DNA of 33,145 bases from Lachnospiraceae bacterium (GTDB lineage: Bacteria > Bacillota > Clostridia > Lachnospirales > Lachnospiraceae). The notes below the pieces were generated by a model that was not told the DNA's origin, made no database searches, and saw only the letters and a list, made by a program, of their open reading frames with translations. The DNA lies in assembly GCA_016290595.1 (NCBI GenBank), contig JAEEUR010000022.1:1-33145 (forward strand), in the 5' to 3' direction. The number at the start of each line of letters is the position of its first letter. Within the stretch, counting starts at the first letter, position 1. Position numbers and translations under genes: made by a program. Shown in pieces: positions 23,929 to 32,168 of this stretch.

Positions 23929-24633
23929 TCACCGCAGTCCGAGGATGTAAACGACGGCTGCCAAAGCCACCGATGCGATCCAGCCGAAATGACGGCAGGT
24001 GATCTCCCAGTCCGTCGGATCCACTTCTTCGGTATCACGGATCCGGAAACGCAGCTGCCAGCGGAAGATTTCGTCGGCGTAAAGGATATATATCGCATTG
24101 ATCACGCAGGCGGCCGTTCCGGCGAACCACATCAGCCAGTTGCCTTTATGCGTCAGCATCGGGCCGAGCGCCACGTTCAGGATCTCGGCGGCGGACGGTT
24201 CGTTCGTATCCACGAAAACGCTTCCGTCCTCGTTGTACAGGATCACGGTATCGAGCTCCTTCAGGACCCCGCCGCGGAAAAGGGCCTTTTCGTCCAGGCG
24301 AAGCTCCGCACCGAGCAGGGATGCCTTGATCTCACTGCTTTCCGGGACGGCCGCCGGATCCTCCTTCACGACGTACGGACCGGCCGTTTTGTCTCCCTTT
24401 CGGAATGTCACCGTGCGGTCCGCCGCCACGGCAAACGAGACGTCCTGCCCTTTTATCTTGCCGGAATAGACGGTCTGTCCGTTCTCCTCCACTGGGACCA
24501 GGATCGTATTCCGGTAGTATAAGCCCTCGCGGGCCGTGACCTTCGAGTAGATGAAGGCAAACACCGGGATCATCACTGCCATGACAAGCAGGAGTATCTT
24601 TCCCAGCTGATTCAGTCGTTTGAGTCTTTCCAT
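23929..24633 (-). CDS. Membrane protein of unknown function, paralogue B
   Basis: 234 residues with the same layout as paralogue A: an N-terminal helix (about 12-30), an extracytoplasmic domain with YSGKIKGQDVSFAVAADRTV and GPYVVKEDPAAVPESSEI, then two C-terminal helices around a loop with FRWQLRFRIRDTEEVDPTDW. Its start is 3 bp after the thioesterase stop, which makes it part of the acyl-ligase/ACP/thioesterase operon. No enzyme motif is seen. Its position suggests a partner at the membrane for the acyl module. Confidence 0.75.
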   Translation of the reverse strand: MERLKRLNQLGKILLLVMAVMIPVFAFIYSKVTAREGLYYRNTILVPVEENGQTVYSGKIKGQDVSFAVAADRTVTFRKGDKTAGPYVVKEDPAAVPESSEIKASLLGAELRLDEKALFRGGVLKELDTVILYNEDGSVFVDTNEPSAAEILNVALGPMLTHKGNWLMWFAGTAACVINAIYILYADEIFRWQLRFRIRDTEEVDPTDWEITCRHFGWIASVALAAVVYILGLR

Positions 24634-24636
24634 AGA

Positions 24637-25362
24637 TTATTCTCCCTTCGCCCGGTCGATCCGCAGGCGGAACAGACGCTTTCCATCCTCCCCAAAGCCG
24701 GCCATGGCAAAATAGTCCTCTCCAGCAGCCGTTTTCAGAAGGATCTTCTCTCCTTCGGCCGCTTCGCCGCCGTATTCGGCAGCGATCTCCCGGACGGCTT
24801 TTGCCCGCAGCTCAGGCGGCATGATATCCTCCGACAGATCCGCGTAGCGGGCGTTGTTCATGTGCCCGTTTAAGTCCGTGTAGCTGTAAGGAACGGTAAA
24901 ACCGCGCTCTTCGCTCAGCTCCGGCAGGCGCGGAGCCGCCGGCAGCGGCAGCGCGGGCTCGGACGGGTCCGCTTCGATCTGCACACCGTGCTCTTCCGGA
25001 AACACGATATGCCGGCTATCCCGGTCCATCAGCGCCCAGAGCGTAGAGGCTTCGAGCAGCGTCTCTCCCGCGGCGTCCGTCAGGCGGAAGAAGCGCGGAA
25101 AATACAGGTGCAGCGTTTCGCCGGGCCAGGACAGGAGCGTTACCGTTTCATCGTATCCGGGCAGACGCGCGATTTTTATCTGCTGGCGCGTAACGATCCA
25201 GAGAAGGCCCTTGTCCAGCGTCTTCTCCCGTCCCATGCCCAGCTCGGTGGTATGCGCGATAGCGGCCTCCTGCAGCAGGGAAAAAAGGGCAGACATGCGC
25301 AGGCGTCTGGCTGCGTCTACGTCCGAGCTGCGGAGCGTGAATTGTTGTTCGTACGTGCTCAT
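24637..25362 (-). CDS. Acyl-[acyl-carrier-protein] thioesterase family protein
   Basis: 241 residues from the ATG at 25362. A longer in-frame reading would run into the ACP gene, whose stop is at 25365, and MSTYEQQFTLRSSDVDAARR is the usual start of this family. Two hot-dog halves are visible: residues about 1-125 with LLQEAAIAHTTELGMGRE and WIVTRQQIKI, and about 150-235 with FTVPYSYTDLNGHMNNARYA, where the Asp, Asn and His are the expected catalytic set. These enzymes release fatty acids from acyl carrier protein. The dedicated ACP is encoded two bases upstream. Confidence 0.9.
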   Translation of the reverse strand: MSTYEQQFTLRSSDVDAARRLRMSALFSLLQEAAIAHTTELGMGREKTLDKGLLWIVTRQQIKIARLPGYDETVTLLSWPGETLHLYFPRFFRLTDAAGETLLEASTLWALMDRDSRHIVFPEEHGVQIEADPSEPALPLPAAPRLPELSEERGFTVPYSYTDLNGHMNNARYADLSEDIMPPELRAKAVREIAAEYGGEAAEGEKILLKTAAGEDYFAMAGFGEDGKRLFRLRIDRAKGE

Positions 25363-25364
25363 AT

Positions 25365-25619
25365 TCAGATCTTCGGCAGGCGCTTTTCGATGGCGTCCAC
25401 CACGTCCTTCAAGCTCGAGAGCTTCTGCCACTGGCGGCTGGGAATGCGCACGTTGAAGGCGGCCTCCAGGCGGCAGATGATCAGGGTAAAGCCCATGGAA
25501 TCGATGCCGGTGTCCGTGTTGATGACCGTGCTTTCCGTCAGCTTTATGCCCTCCAGTTCAGGTGCGGATTCGTAGATGATCTCCTTCGTCTTGTTCAAAA
25601 TATCTTCTCTGCTGATCAT
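25365..25619 (-). CDS. Acyl carrier protein
   Basis: 84 residues from the ATG at 25619, which has GGAGGAG close upstream; an in-frame ATG at 25637 lies before that site. The phosphopantetheine-attachment serine is Ser41 in DTGIDSMGFT. The predicted helices fit the ACP fold, with the acidic helix II after the serine replaced in part by hydrophobic residues (LIICRLEAAFNVRIP). It lies between the acyl-ligase and the thioesterase genes, which makes a dedicated carrier more likely than the housekeeping AcpP. Confidence 0.92.
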   Translation of the reverse strand: MISREDILNKTKEIIYESAPELEGIKLTESTVINTDTGIDSMGFTLIICRLEAAFNVRIPSRQWQKLSSLKDVVDAIEKRLPKI

Positions 25620-25646
25620 AGTCTCCTCCTTCCTCACTTCCCCTGT

Positions 25647-27014
25647 TTATTCATACCGGATCTCCCAGCGCTTGAGCTTCCCGGTCTGGGTCCGGGGCAG
25701 CGGAGCGGGATCAAACTTCACCCGGCTGATCTGCTGGCCGCGCGGGCGCTCGCCTAAGAGCGGCTGCAGCCTGCTTAAAATTTCCTTATCGTCTCCTTCG
25801 GCCTGCTGCCCCAGCACCAGGGTCAGCTTACCGCTTTGGTCCAGCCCCACGGCCAGTTCCTGCGTTCCCAGGGCTGCGCCGAGCGCCGCTTCGTACTCCG
25901 GCAGGAAGATCTTCGTCCCGTCCTGCAGCACCAGCATTTCTTTCTTGCGGCCGGTGATGCGCAAAAAGCCCGCCTCGTCGATCCGGCCGAGATCCCCGGT
26001 GAACAGCCAGCCGTCCTTCAGGACCGCCGCCGTATCCGCCGGGCGTTTGTAATAGCCCCGCATCACGCAGGTGGGCGCCTGGATCAGGATCTCCCCGTCT
26101 TCTGCGATCTTCACCGTATCGTCCGGGCAGACGGTCATCGCGTACGGATCCTCCCCCAGGCTCAAGGCGATGCCGGAGCTCGTCTCCGTCAGGCCGTAAC
26201 CGAAGGAAAGACGGATCCCCAGGGCTTTTGCAGCCTGAAGCAGCGGCGCCGGGCAGTCTCCCGCCCCGATCAGAACCAGCTTCAGCTCCGGATTCAGCGC
26301 TTTGTATTTTAACAGAAAGCCCCAGAGCAGCGGCACGGCCGAGATCGCCGTGGGCTTAAAGTACGCGCAGTCGTCGATATAGTGGCGCGGTCCGCGTCCC
26401 AGCGCGACCGACGCCCCGCAGGACAGGCCCCAGAGCAGGCCGCAGACAAAGCCGAAGACGTGGCTCATCGGAAGCAGGCAGAGCAGCCGGTCTTCCGGCT
26501 CAAGCGGCAGCAGGGCGCCGCCGTTATACGCGCTGGCCATGAAGCTTTCCTCCGTCAGCACCACCGCCTTGGAGCGTTCCGTGGTCCCGGAGGTAAAGAA
26601 AAGCATTTTCACGTCGCCGGGCCGGCTCATCTCCTCTTCCGGCAGGCCGCCGGTCATGCTGTCCTCCAGTTCTTCTACCAGGTCCCCGTCGCCGAAGAGC
26701 AGATCGACGTCGGAATTCCGGATCTGCTCCCGAAGGAGCGCGTCCGGGGCGTTTTCATCCAGAAGGGCCATCTGCCGGCCCATCTTTGCCGCCGCGAAGA
26801 TCTCGATCACCGAGGCGATGCCGCCGTCGGCAAAGATGCCTTCGCAGCTGCTGTCCTCTTCCTGCATGAACGCTGTCCGTCCGATAACGGCCGAACGCAG
26901 CGCCGCAAAGCTCATGGTCCGCAGAACACCGCCGCTTTCATAGCGCAGCGCCGGCGCCTCGGGCGTTCTCTCCGCATAATAGGATATCATCTCAAAAAAC
27001 GAATGAAAACGCAT
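25647..27014 (-). CDS. AMP-forming acyl-activating enzyme (acyl-CoA or acyl-ACP synthetase)
   Basis: 455 residues, somewhat shorter than the usual 500-550. Adenylation motifs are visible: LFFTSGTTERSKAV (138-151) for ATP, FGYGLTETSSG for the adenine site, LFTGDLGRIDEAGFLRITGR for the hinge, and Lys near 449 in TQTGKLKRWE, the catalytic lysine of the C-terminal domain. It probably activates a carboxylic acid and loads it on the ACP encoded 27 bp downstream. A fatty acid is the favoured substrate given the thioesterase in the same operon, but a different acid is possible. Confidence 0.88.
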   Translation of the reverse strand: MRFHSFFEMISYYAERTPEAPALRYESGGVLRTMSFAALRSAVIGRTAFMQEEDSSCEGIFADGGIASVIEIFAAAKMGRQMALLDENAPDALLREQIRNSDVDLLFGDGDLVEELEDSMTGGLPEEEMSRPGDVKMLFFTSGTTERSKAVVLTEESFMASAYNGGALLPLEPEDRLLCLLPMSHVFGFVCGLLWGLSCGASVALGRGPRHYIDDCAYFKPTAISAVPLLWGFLLKYKALNPELKLVLIGAGDCPAPLLQAAKALGIRLSFGYGLTETSSGIALSLGEDPYAMTVCPDDTVKIAEDGEILIQAPTCVMRGYYKRPADTAAVLKDGWLFTGDLGRIDEAGFLRITGRKKEMLVLQDGTKIFLPEYEAALGAALGTQELAVGLDQSGKLTLVLGQQAEGDDKEILSRLQPLLGERPRGQQISRVKFDPAPLPRTQTGKLKRWEIRYE

Positions 27015-27044
27015 ACGCAGCTCCCGATCCTTTTCTTAAGGCAA

Positions 27045-27073
27045 ATTATACGGCAAAAGAGGGGGAATGTAAA
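27045..27073 (-). promoter_or_regulatory. Promoter of the acyl-activation operon
   Basis: On the minus strand TTTACA (27073-27068) and TATAAT (27050-27045) are 17 bp apart, 31 bp before the ligase start. It is divergent from the promoter at 27169-27197. Confidence 0.88.
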
Positions 27074-27168
27074 TCAGATAAAGAAATATCATTTGAATTC
27101 GCAAGGTCCAATCACGGAAAGCCCTAAGTCAATCATACGTATTTATATTTTCCTGCATCCGGCCATGC

Positions 27169-27197
27169 TTGACAAAGAGATGATGAGGCTTTATCAT
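27169..27197 (+). promoter_or_regulatory. Promoter of the small membrane protein gene
   Basis: TTGACA (27169-27174) and TATCAT (27192-27197) are 17 bp apart, 33 bp before the ATG at 27230. Confidence 0.88.
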
Positions 27198-27229
27198 AAT
27201 AATATAAAAATTTGGCACGGGAGGCGATT

Positions 27230-27499
27230 ATGAAGGAGAAATTAAAAAAGGCTTTATCCGCTTTCCTGATTATAGCAGTGGGAAAAGAAATTCTCATTTT
27301 CCTTTGGGCCCGCCTGATGGGTCTCATTTTGGGGAACTCTTTTAATGTCAGTGAAACAGGCGAGCTGAGCATAAGGCTGGGAATCACGATTGTTCTTTCA
27401 GCGGCCGTGATTATCTTTTTCTGCGCTCCCACCTCAAAGAACACCGAACCCACAAAACCCGAAGAGCCTTCCGGGAGGACGGAGGAACCCGTCTCCTGA
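27230..27499 (+). CDS. Small membrane protein of unknown function
   Basis: 89 residues from the ATG at 27230, with GGGAGG just upstream; the earlier in-frame ATG at 27212 lacks such a site. Two hydrophobic helices (about 11-33 and 51-70) are followed by a polar, proline- and glutamate-rich tail (SKNTEPTKPEEPSGRTEEP). Base composition is more AT-rich than the neighbours at the start, which hints at a different history. It has its own promoter and terminator. No family recognised. Confidence 0.7.
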   Translation: MKEKLKKALSAFLIIAVGKEILIFLWARLMGLILGNSFNVSETGELSIRLGITIVLSAAVIIFFCAPTSKNTEPTKPEEPSGRTEEPVS

Positions 27500-27522
27500 A
27501 TCAATCTTATAAAATGAATCCG

Positions 27523-27582
27523 GGTCCGTGAATAACGGTTGGCAAGTCAACGCTTCGCCACGTTATTCACGGGCCTTTTTTT
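27523..27582 (+). terminator. Strong intrinsic terminator
   Basis: A 15-bp stem (27523-27537 with 27561-27575, one G-T pair) is followed by seven T. It ends the small membrane protein transcript and keeps it apart from the isomerase gene. Confidence 0.92.
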
Positions 27583-27880
27583 GATAGAAGAAAAGGCATC
27601 TTCTTTCCGCCGGCTTCATGACTGTTCTCAAACCGGAAGAGATAGCCGTAAGCCTTCCGTCATTGTGCGATCCCGGTCTTTTTCGCAGAAATATCGGCCG
27701 ATACGGCAGCCGACGCCGAATATGGTTTTCTCTCAGATTTCTCTGTCAGCAGACGAAGTCAAATCGAGACCAAATTCCCGTTATTTTGCGGAAAGGTCTT
27801 TTTTCCTCTGGAAAAATCCGAAAAAGCGTTTATAATAGAATATGCTGAAATTGAACGGCAATTTTTCAGGAGGAATATCT
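27583..27880 (+). promoter_or_regulatory. Upstream region and promoter of the fatty acid isomerase gene
   Basis: TATAAT at 27831-27836, with only a partial -35 match (CTGGAA at 27808-27813, 17 bp spacing), is the likely promoter. The transcript would have a leader of about 40 bases with CAGGAGG at 27868-27874 before the ATG. The remainder of the 298 bp holds no gene or clear hairpin that I can support. Confidence 0.6.
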
Positions 27881-29269
27881 ATGGACAAGAACGTCAAAAT
27901 CTGCATTATTGGCGGCGGCCCCGCCGGTCTTTCCGCAGGCATGTATCTGGAGAAAAAGGGCTATTTCAACTATGAGATCTTAGAGCGCCTGGACCGCGTC
28001 GGCGGCAAGTGCTGGTCCCCGACCTACAACGGCCGCCGCTACGAGATGGGCGCCATCATGGGCGTGCCCAGCTACTACGCGGTGCACGACGTCGAGGAAT
28101 TCTGCGGCATCACGCACGACGGCCCGAAGCTGAACCGCAACTACAAGAACAAGGAAGGCAAGGTCATCGAGCCCTTTGAACCGAAGAAGAACATCTTAAA
28201 GATCCCGCGCCTGTTAAAGATGAAGAAGCAGGTCAAGAAGCTCGGCGAGATCCTGGAGACTAAATATAAAGGCTACGACGTAAACGGCCACCGCGGCGTG
28301 GCTGAGGGCCGCTACGACGGCTTCTCGCAGGTGAACGCCAAGCGCGAGCCCGTGAAAGGCGAGAACCCGAACTTAAAGGATCTGTGCCTGCCCTTTAACG
28401 AATTCTGCAAGCTGAACGGCGTGGAGCTGACCCAGGATATCTGGATCGGACCGTACACCTCCTTCGGCTACGGCTACTTCGACGAGATCCCGGCCGCCTA
28501 CGTTTTAAAATATCTGGATTTCCAGACCTGCATGAACTTCGTCAAGGTCAATCTGTGGACCTGGAAGAACGGCACGCAGTACATCTGGGAACAGCTGAAC
28601 GACCACTTAAAGCACCCGGCCGTCCTGAACAGTAAAATCGAAAAGATCGAGCGCAAAGACGGCAAGGTTTTCGTGACCGTGAACGGGGAAGTGAAGGAGT
28701 ATGACAAGCTGATCGTGACCGCTCCTTTGTTCATCCCGAACAAGCGCGCCGACGGACAGAAGGGCTTCGTGGAGTACTGCGATGCCCGTGAAGATGAGAA
28801 GGCTCTCTTCTCCAAGATCGATTACGAGCGCTACGACGTCCTGGCCGTGGAGACCAAGCCGGAGGATCATCCGGAGATCTCCTACTACGTTTTTGAAAAC
28901 ATGGCGAAGGAACGTCTGGGCCACCTGATGGTCTACTACCGCCGCTGGAAGGACACCAAGGATCAGGTCATCACGACCTACGCCCTGCGCAAGCATAAAG
29001 ACACGAAGGAAATCCCGTACGAGGAATGCAGGAAGACCGTGCTGGACGATCTGAAGATCATGCACAACCCGGCTTCGAACGTGATCAACGAGTGGAGCGT
29101 CTACTACTTCCCGCACGTCTTCAGCGAAGACTACAAGGCCGGCTGGTACGACAAGGTCGAAGCCATGCAGGATAAGTACAACACCTTCTACGCCGGCGAG
29201 ATCATGAGCTTCGGCGACATGGACGAGACCGCCGAATACTCCCGCGAGCTGGTTGAACGCTTCTTCTAA
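27881..29269 (+). CDS. FAD-dependent polyunsaturated fatty acid isomerase (PAI-like)
   Basis: 462 residues from the ATG at 27881, next to CAGGAGG. The N terminus carries the FAD fingerprint IIGGGPAGLSAGMYLEKKGY with a following acidic residue (ILERLDRVGGK). From memory it matches the Cutibacterium acnes polyunsaturated fatty acid isomerase in long stretches: GRRYEMGAIMGVPSY, TKYKGYDVNGH, PAAYVLKYLDF, LWTWKNGTQ, EDYKAGWYDKVEAMQ and NTFYAGEIMSFGDMDE. That enzyme turns linoleic acid into 10E,12Z conjugated linoleic acid (EC 5.3.3.13). An Arg (residue 86, in GPKLNRNY) falls at the place I associate with substrate carboxylate binding. An insertion of about 27 residues precedes LCLPFNEF. It is first of four redox genes. 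Confidence 0.85.
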   Translation: MDKNVKICIIGGGPAGLSAGMYLEKKGYFNYEILERLDRVGGKCWSPTYNGRRYEMGAIMGVPSYYAVHDVEEFCGITHDGPKLNRNYKNKEGKVIEPFEPKKNILKIPRLLKMKKQVKKLGEILETKYKGYDVNGHRGVAEGRYDGFSQVNAKREPVKGENPNLKDLCLPFNEFCKLNGVELTQDIWIGPYTSFGYGYFDEIPAAYVLKYLDFQTCMNFVKVNLWTWKNGTQYIWEQLNDHLKHPAVLNSKIEKIERKDGKVFVTVNGEVKEYDKLIVTAPLFIPNKRADGQKGFVEYCDAREDEKALFSKIDYERYDVLAVETKPEDHPEISYYVFENMAKERLGHLMVYYRRWKDTKDQVITTYALRKHKDTKEIPYEECRKTVLDDLKIMHNPASNVINEWSVYYFPHVFSEDYKAGWYDKVEAMQDKYNTFYAGEIMSFGDMDETAEYSRELVERFF

Positions 29270-29281
29270 TCATACGATGAT

Positions 29282-29420
29282 AAGAAGGGCCGCCCCGTGT
29301 TCTGCCAAAGGCCGAGCGCGCCGGACAAACCTTTCGAAGCGCATTTTCTGCGCTGAGAAAGGTTTCGTCCCGGCAGCGAGGCCGGATTCCAAAAGACGTC
29401 ACGGTCCAGCCCTTCTTTTT
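29282..29420 (+). promoter_or_regulatory. Long nested stem-loop in the intergenic leader, terminator-like end
   Basis: The outer stem is AAGAAGGGC (29282-29290) with GCCCTTCTT (29409-29417), merging into a T run to 29420. Inside are CCGTG (29295-29299) with CACGG (29400-29404), GGCC (29310-29313) with GGCC (29380-29383), GCCGG (29320-29324) with CCGGC (29370-29374), AAACCTTTC (29327-29335) with GAAAGGTTT (29357-29365), and AGCGCA (29338-29343) with TGCGCT (29349-29354) around a TTTTC loop. Two tandem G-A mismatches separate the last two helices. It fills nearly the whole gap and ends four bases before the next Shine-Dalgarno. It may be an attenuator, a regulatory RNA or an mRNA-stabilising element. 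Confidence 0.7.
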
Positions 29421-29434
29421 CAGGAGGATAATTC

Positions 29435-30979
29435 ATGAAATTTTACAAGGATCACTATGAGGTGGTCATCATCGGCGGGGCGCTCGCCGGCCTTTCGGCG
29501 GCGCTTCAGCTTCAGGCCTTCGGCGTGAAGGATATCCTGATTCTGGAAAAGCACAACCTGCCCGGCGGTCTCGCGACCTCCTTCGTGCGCGACGGCTTCG
29601 AGATCGAGGCGACGCTGCACGAGATGATGTCCATCGGACCGAAGGAGGACCGTCTGAAGGTCGGGCAGTTCTTTGACGAGATGGGCCTGGATATCGACTG
29701 GCTGCGCGTGCCGGAAGCCTACCGCTTCGTGGAGCCGAAGAAGAACATCGATATCACGCTGCATGCCGGCTTCCGCACCATGGCGGACGAGATCGGCGCG
29801 AAATATCCCGGCTGGGGCGAAAAGGTCTATCAGTTCATGCTGCTGTGCAACACGGTCTACGATTCGATGAACTTCCTGTCCACGCATTCCCTGAGCAAGG
29901 TGCAGATGCTCTTAAAGCACCCGGATTTCGTCAAGACGGCCGGCTATACCGCAAAAGAAGTAATCGATACCTGGGGATTCCCGCAGGACGTCGTGGACGT
30001 TCTGACGCCCTACTGGATCTACGTCGGCGAACCGATCGACAATCTGCCGTTCACGATCTACGCGTTCCTGATGGCCGACTATTTCCGCGGAGGCTCCTAC
30101 GTATGCCGCGGCTTCTCGCATGAAATGAGCATGAAGCTGCAGCAAAAAGCTGAAGAAAACGGCGCCCAGATCGAATTCCGGCAGGAAGTCGAAAAGATCC
30201 TGGTGAAGGATCATAAGGTGACGGGCGTCCGGACAAAGCGCGGCGACGTCATTCACTGCGACTACGTCATCAGCGCGGCGTATCCGAACCGCGTCTATAC
30301 CCAGATGATCGAACCAGCCTCGGAAGTCCCCGAAGGTGCGGTGAAATTCATCAACGGCATGAAGCTTTCCGTCACCACCTGCTCGGTCATGATGATCTTA
30401 AAGGGTTCGCCGGAAGAGATCGGCATCAAGGATTACAATATTTTCCAGGCAGATTCGATGGAACCGGCCGACCTTCGCGCCGAAGGACTCACCGCCGGTC
30501 CGTTCAAATATCTGACCAGCATCTGCCTAAACCTGTCCAACCCGGACTGCACGCCGGAAGGCTATACGCAGTTCTCCATCACGACGCTGCCGCACGCAAA
30601 CGCCTTCCTGGACCTGAAGGAAGAGGATTATTTCGCCTACAAGGAAAAACTGGCGCGCGAGATGATCGCCGAATACGAACGGGTCTCCGGCGTTACGATC
30701 CATGACCGGATCGTGGAGATCGAGGTCTCCACGCCGGCCACGATCGCCCATTATCTGGGCTCGTGGAAGGGCAGCATCTACGGCTACACCCATTCGATCG
30801 ACAACCACGCCGTAGCCAGACTTCAGATGCGCGAAGAGGACCATTTCATCGACGGTCTCGAATTTGCCTGCGCGACCGGCATGAGCGGCAACGGCATGGG
30901 GCCGGCCGTAACGAACGGCAGAGCCGCCGCCAAGTATACCAAGGCAGCCATGGACGCCGCGAAAGGAGGAAGCGCAAAA
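29435..30979 (+). CDS. CrtI/retinol saturase-like FAD oxidoreductase
   Basis: 515 residues; the stop ends at 30982 and overlaps the next start by 4 bp (ATGA). The FAD fingerprint is VVIIGGALAGLSAALQLQAF (residues 10-29) followed by LEKHNLPGGLATSF. The C-terminal FAD segment is FIDGLEFACATGMSGNGMGP with TNGRAAAKYT. The fold is that of phytoene desaturase, carotene isomerase and retinol saturase. No carotenoid gene is near. In the company of a fatty acid isomerase it may reduce a conjugated double bond of a fatty acid. This function is inference. Confidence 0.85.
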
Positions 30980-32160
30980 TGAAAGTCAAAGGATTCCTGA
31001 AAGACGTCGGCGGTGCTTCCCGTGTCACGAAGCTGCGCCGGGAGACGATTCAGACAGCATCCAATATTCCCGATCCGAAGGATCCCATCCGGGCGCTCGC
31101 GGACGCGCTGCATCCCGGCCCGGAGAGCTACCGTCTCGTATCCGTGAAAGACGCAAGCCCCACGGCGAGGACCTTCCGCTTTGAGCCGTTGGGCGGCCAC
31201 GTTCCGGCCTTCCAGGCGGGACAGTATGCCTGCTTCTATTTCACCATCGGCCAGAGCGTCGTCACCCGTGCCTATTCGATTTCCTCCGCGCCGTATGAGG
31301 CAAGGCTGGAAAAGCCGTATTTTGAGATCACGGTCCGCAAGAACCGTCCCTATTTCGTTCCCGACTATCTCTTCAGCGAGGTGAAGATCGGCGACGAGGT
31401 CCGGGTGGATCTGCCGTTTTCCGCTTTCCACGTGGACGCGGTGCGCGACTCGAAGACCATCATGGGCCTTGCGGGCGGCAGCGGCATCACGCCGTTTTTG
31501 TCCATGGCCCGCGAGATCGCTCACGGAACGCTGGATGCGGATCTGACGATCCTTTACGGCTCCGTGCAGCACGGCGACATCGTCTGCGGCGAGGAGCTGG
31601 ACCGCATCGCGGCGGCCTGCCCGCGCGTGAAGATCGTCAACATCATGTCCGACGACCCTGACTGGGCCGGTGAAAAGGGCTTTGTAACGGAGGAACTCAT
31701 CCGGAAGTATTCCGAAGGCGACGTGACCTATTTCTTCTGCGGCCCGTGGCCGATGTTCTTCCTGGTGCAGAAAGCCCTTCAGAACATGGGAGTTCCGGAG
31801 CAGCGATTCCGCCACGAAGCCATGATGCAGCCGGCGAACGTCAGGCAGATCCCGGGCTTCCCCGAGGAGCAGATCGGAAAGACGCATAAGATCACGGTCG
31901 TGCGCGGCATCCACAAGGATATCATCGACGCCAGGGCGGATGAACCGGTCGCGGTCTCGCTGGAACGGGCCGGCATTCCCATCGACGCGCACTGCCGCGG
32001 CGGCGAGTGCGGCTACTGCCGCGCGCAGCTGCTCGGCGGAAACATTTTCGTCTCTCCTCTCGGCGACGGACGCCGCCGGATGGATAAGGAGATGGGCTGG
32101 TTCCATTCCTGCTCCGCTTTCCCGACCAGCGATATCACGATTAAAATACCGATCCTGTGA
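30979..32160 (+). CDS. Ferredoxin-NAD(P)+ reductase-like protein with C-terminal 2Fe-2S domain
   Basis: 393 residues from the ATG at 30979, with GGAGG just upstream and a 4-bp overlap with the preceding gene. An N-terminal extension (about 1-45) is followed by the FAD domain (ACFYFTIGQSVVTRAYSISS with the RxYS motif, about 82-101), the NAD domain (GLAGGSGITPFLSMARE near 163-179; YFFCGPWPMFF near 254-264), and a plant-type 2Fe-2S domain with CRGGECGYC and a later Cys in FHSCSAF. It should move electrons from NAD(P)H to a partner, most likely the CrtI-like protein or the Fe-S protein encoded next. Confidence 0.92.
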   Translation: MKVKGFLKDVGGASRVTKLRRETIQTASNIPDPKDPIRALADALHPGPESYRLVSVKDASPTARTFRFEPLGGHVPAFQAGQYACFYFTIGQSVVTRAYSISSAPYEARLEKPYFEITVRKNRPYFVPDYLFSEVKIGDEVRVDLPFSAFHVDAVRDSKTIMGLAGGSGITPFLSMAREIAHGTLDADLTILYGSVQHGDIVCGEELDRIAAACPRVKIVNIMSDDPDWAGEKGFVTEELIRKYSEGDVTYFFCGPWPMFFLVQKALQNMGVPEQRFRHEAMMQPANVRQIPGFPEEQIGKTHKITVVRGIHKDIIDARADEPVAVSLERAGIPIDAHCRGGECGYCRAQLLGGNIFVSPLGDGRRRMDKEMGWFHSCSAFPTSDITIKIPIL

Positions 32161-32168
32161 GGTGTTTC

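Noticed and set aside
30823-32106. Minus-strand open frame of 427 codons opposite the ferredoxin reductase
   Set aside because: It is antisense to a protein with clear FAD, NAD and 2Fe-2S motifs, and has no recognisable domain.
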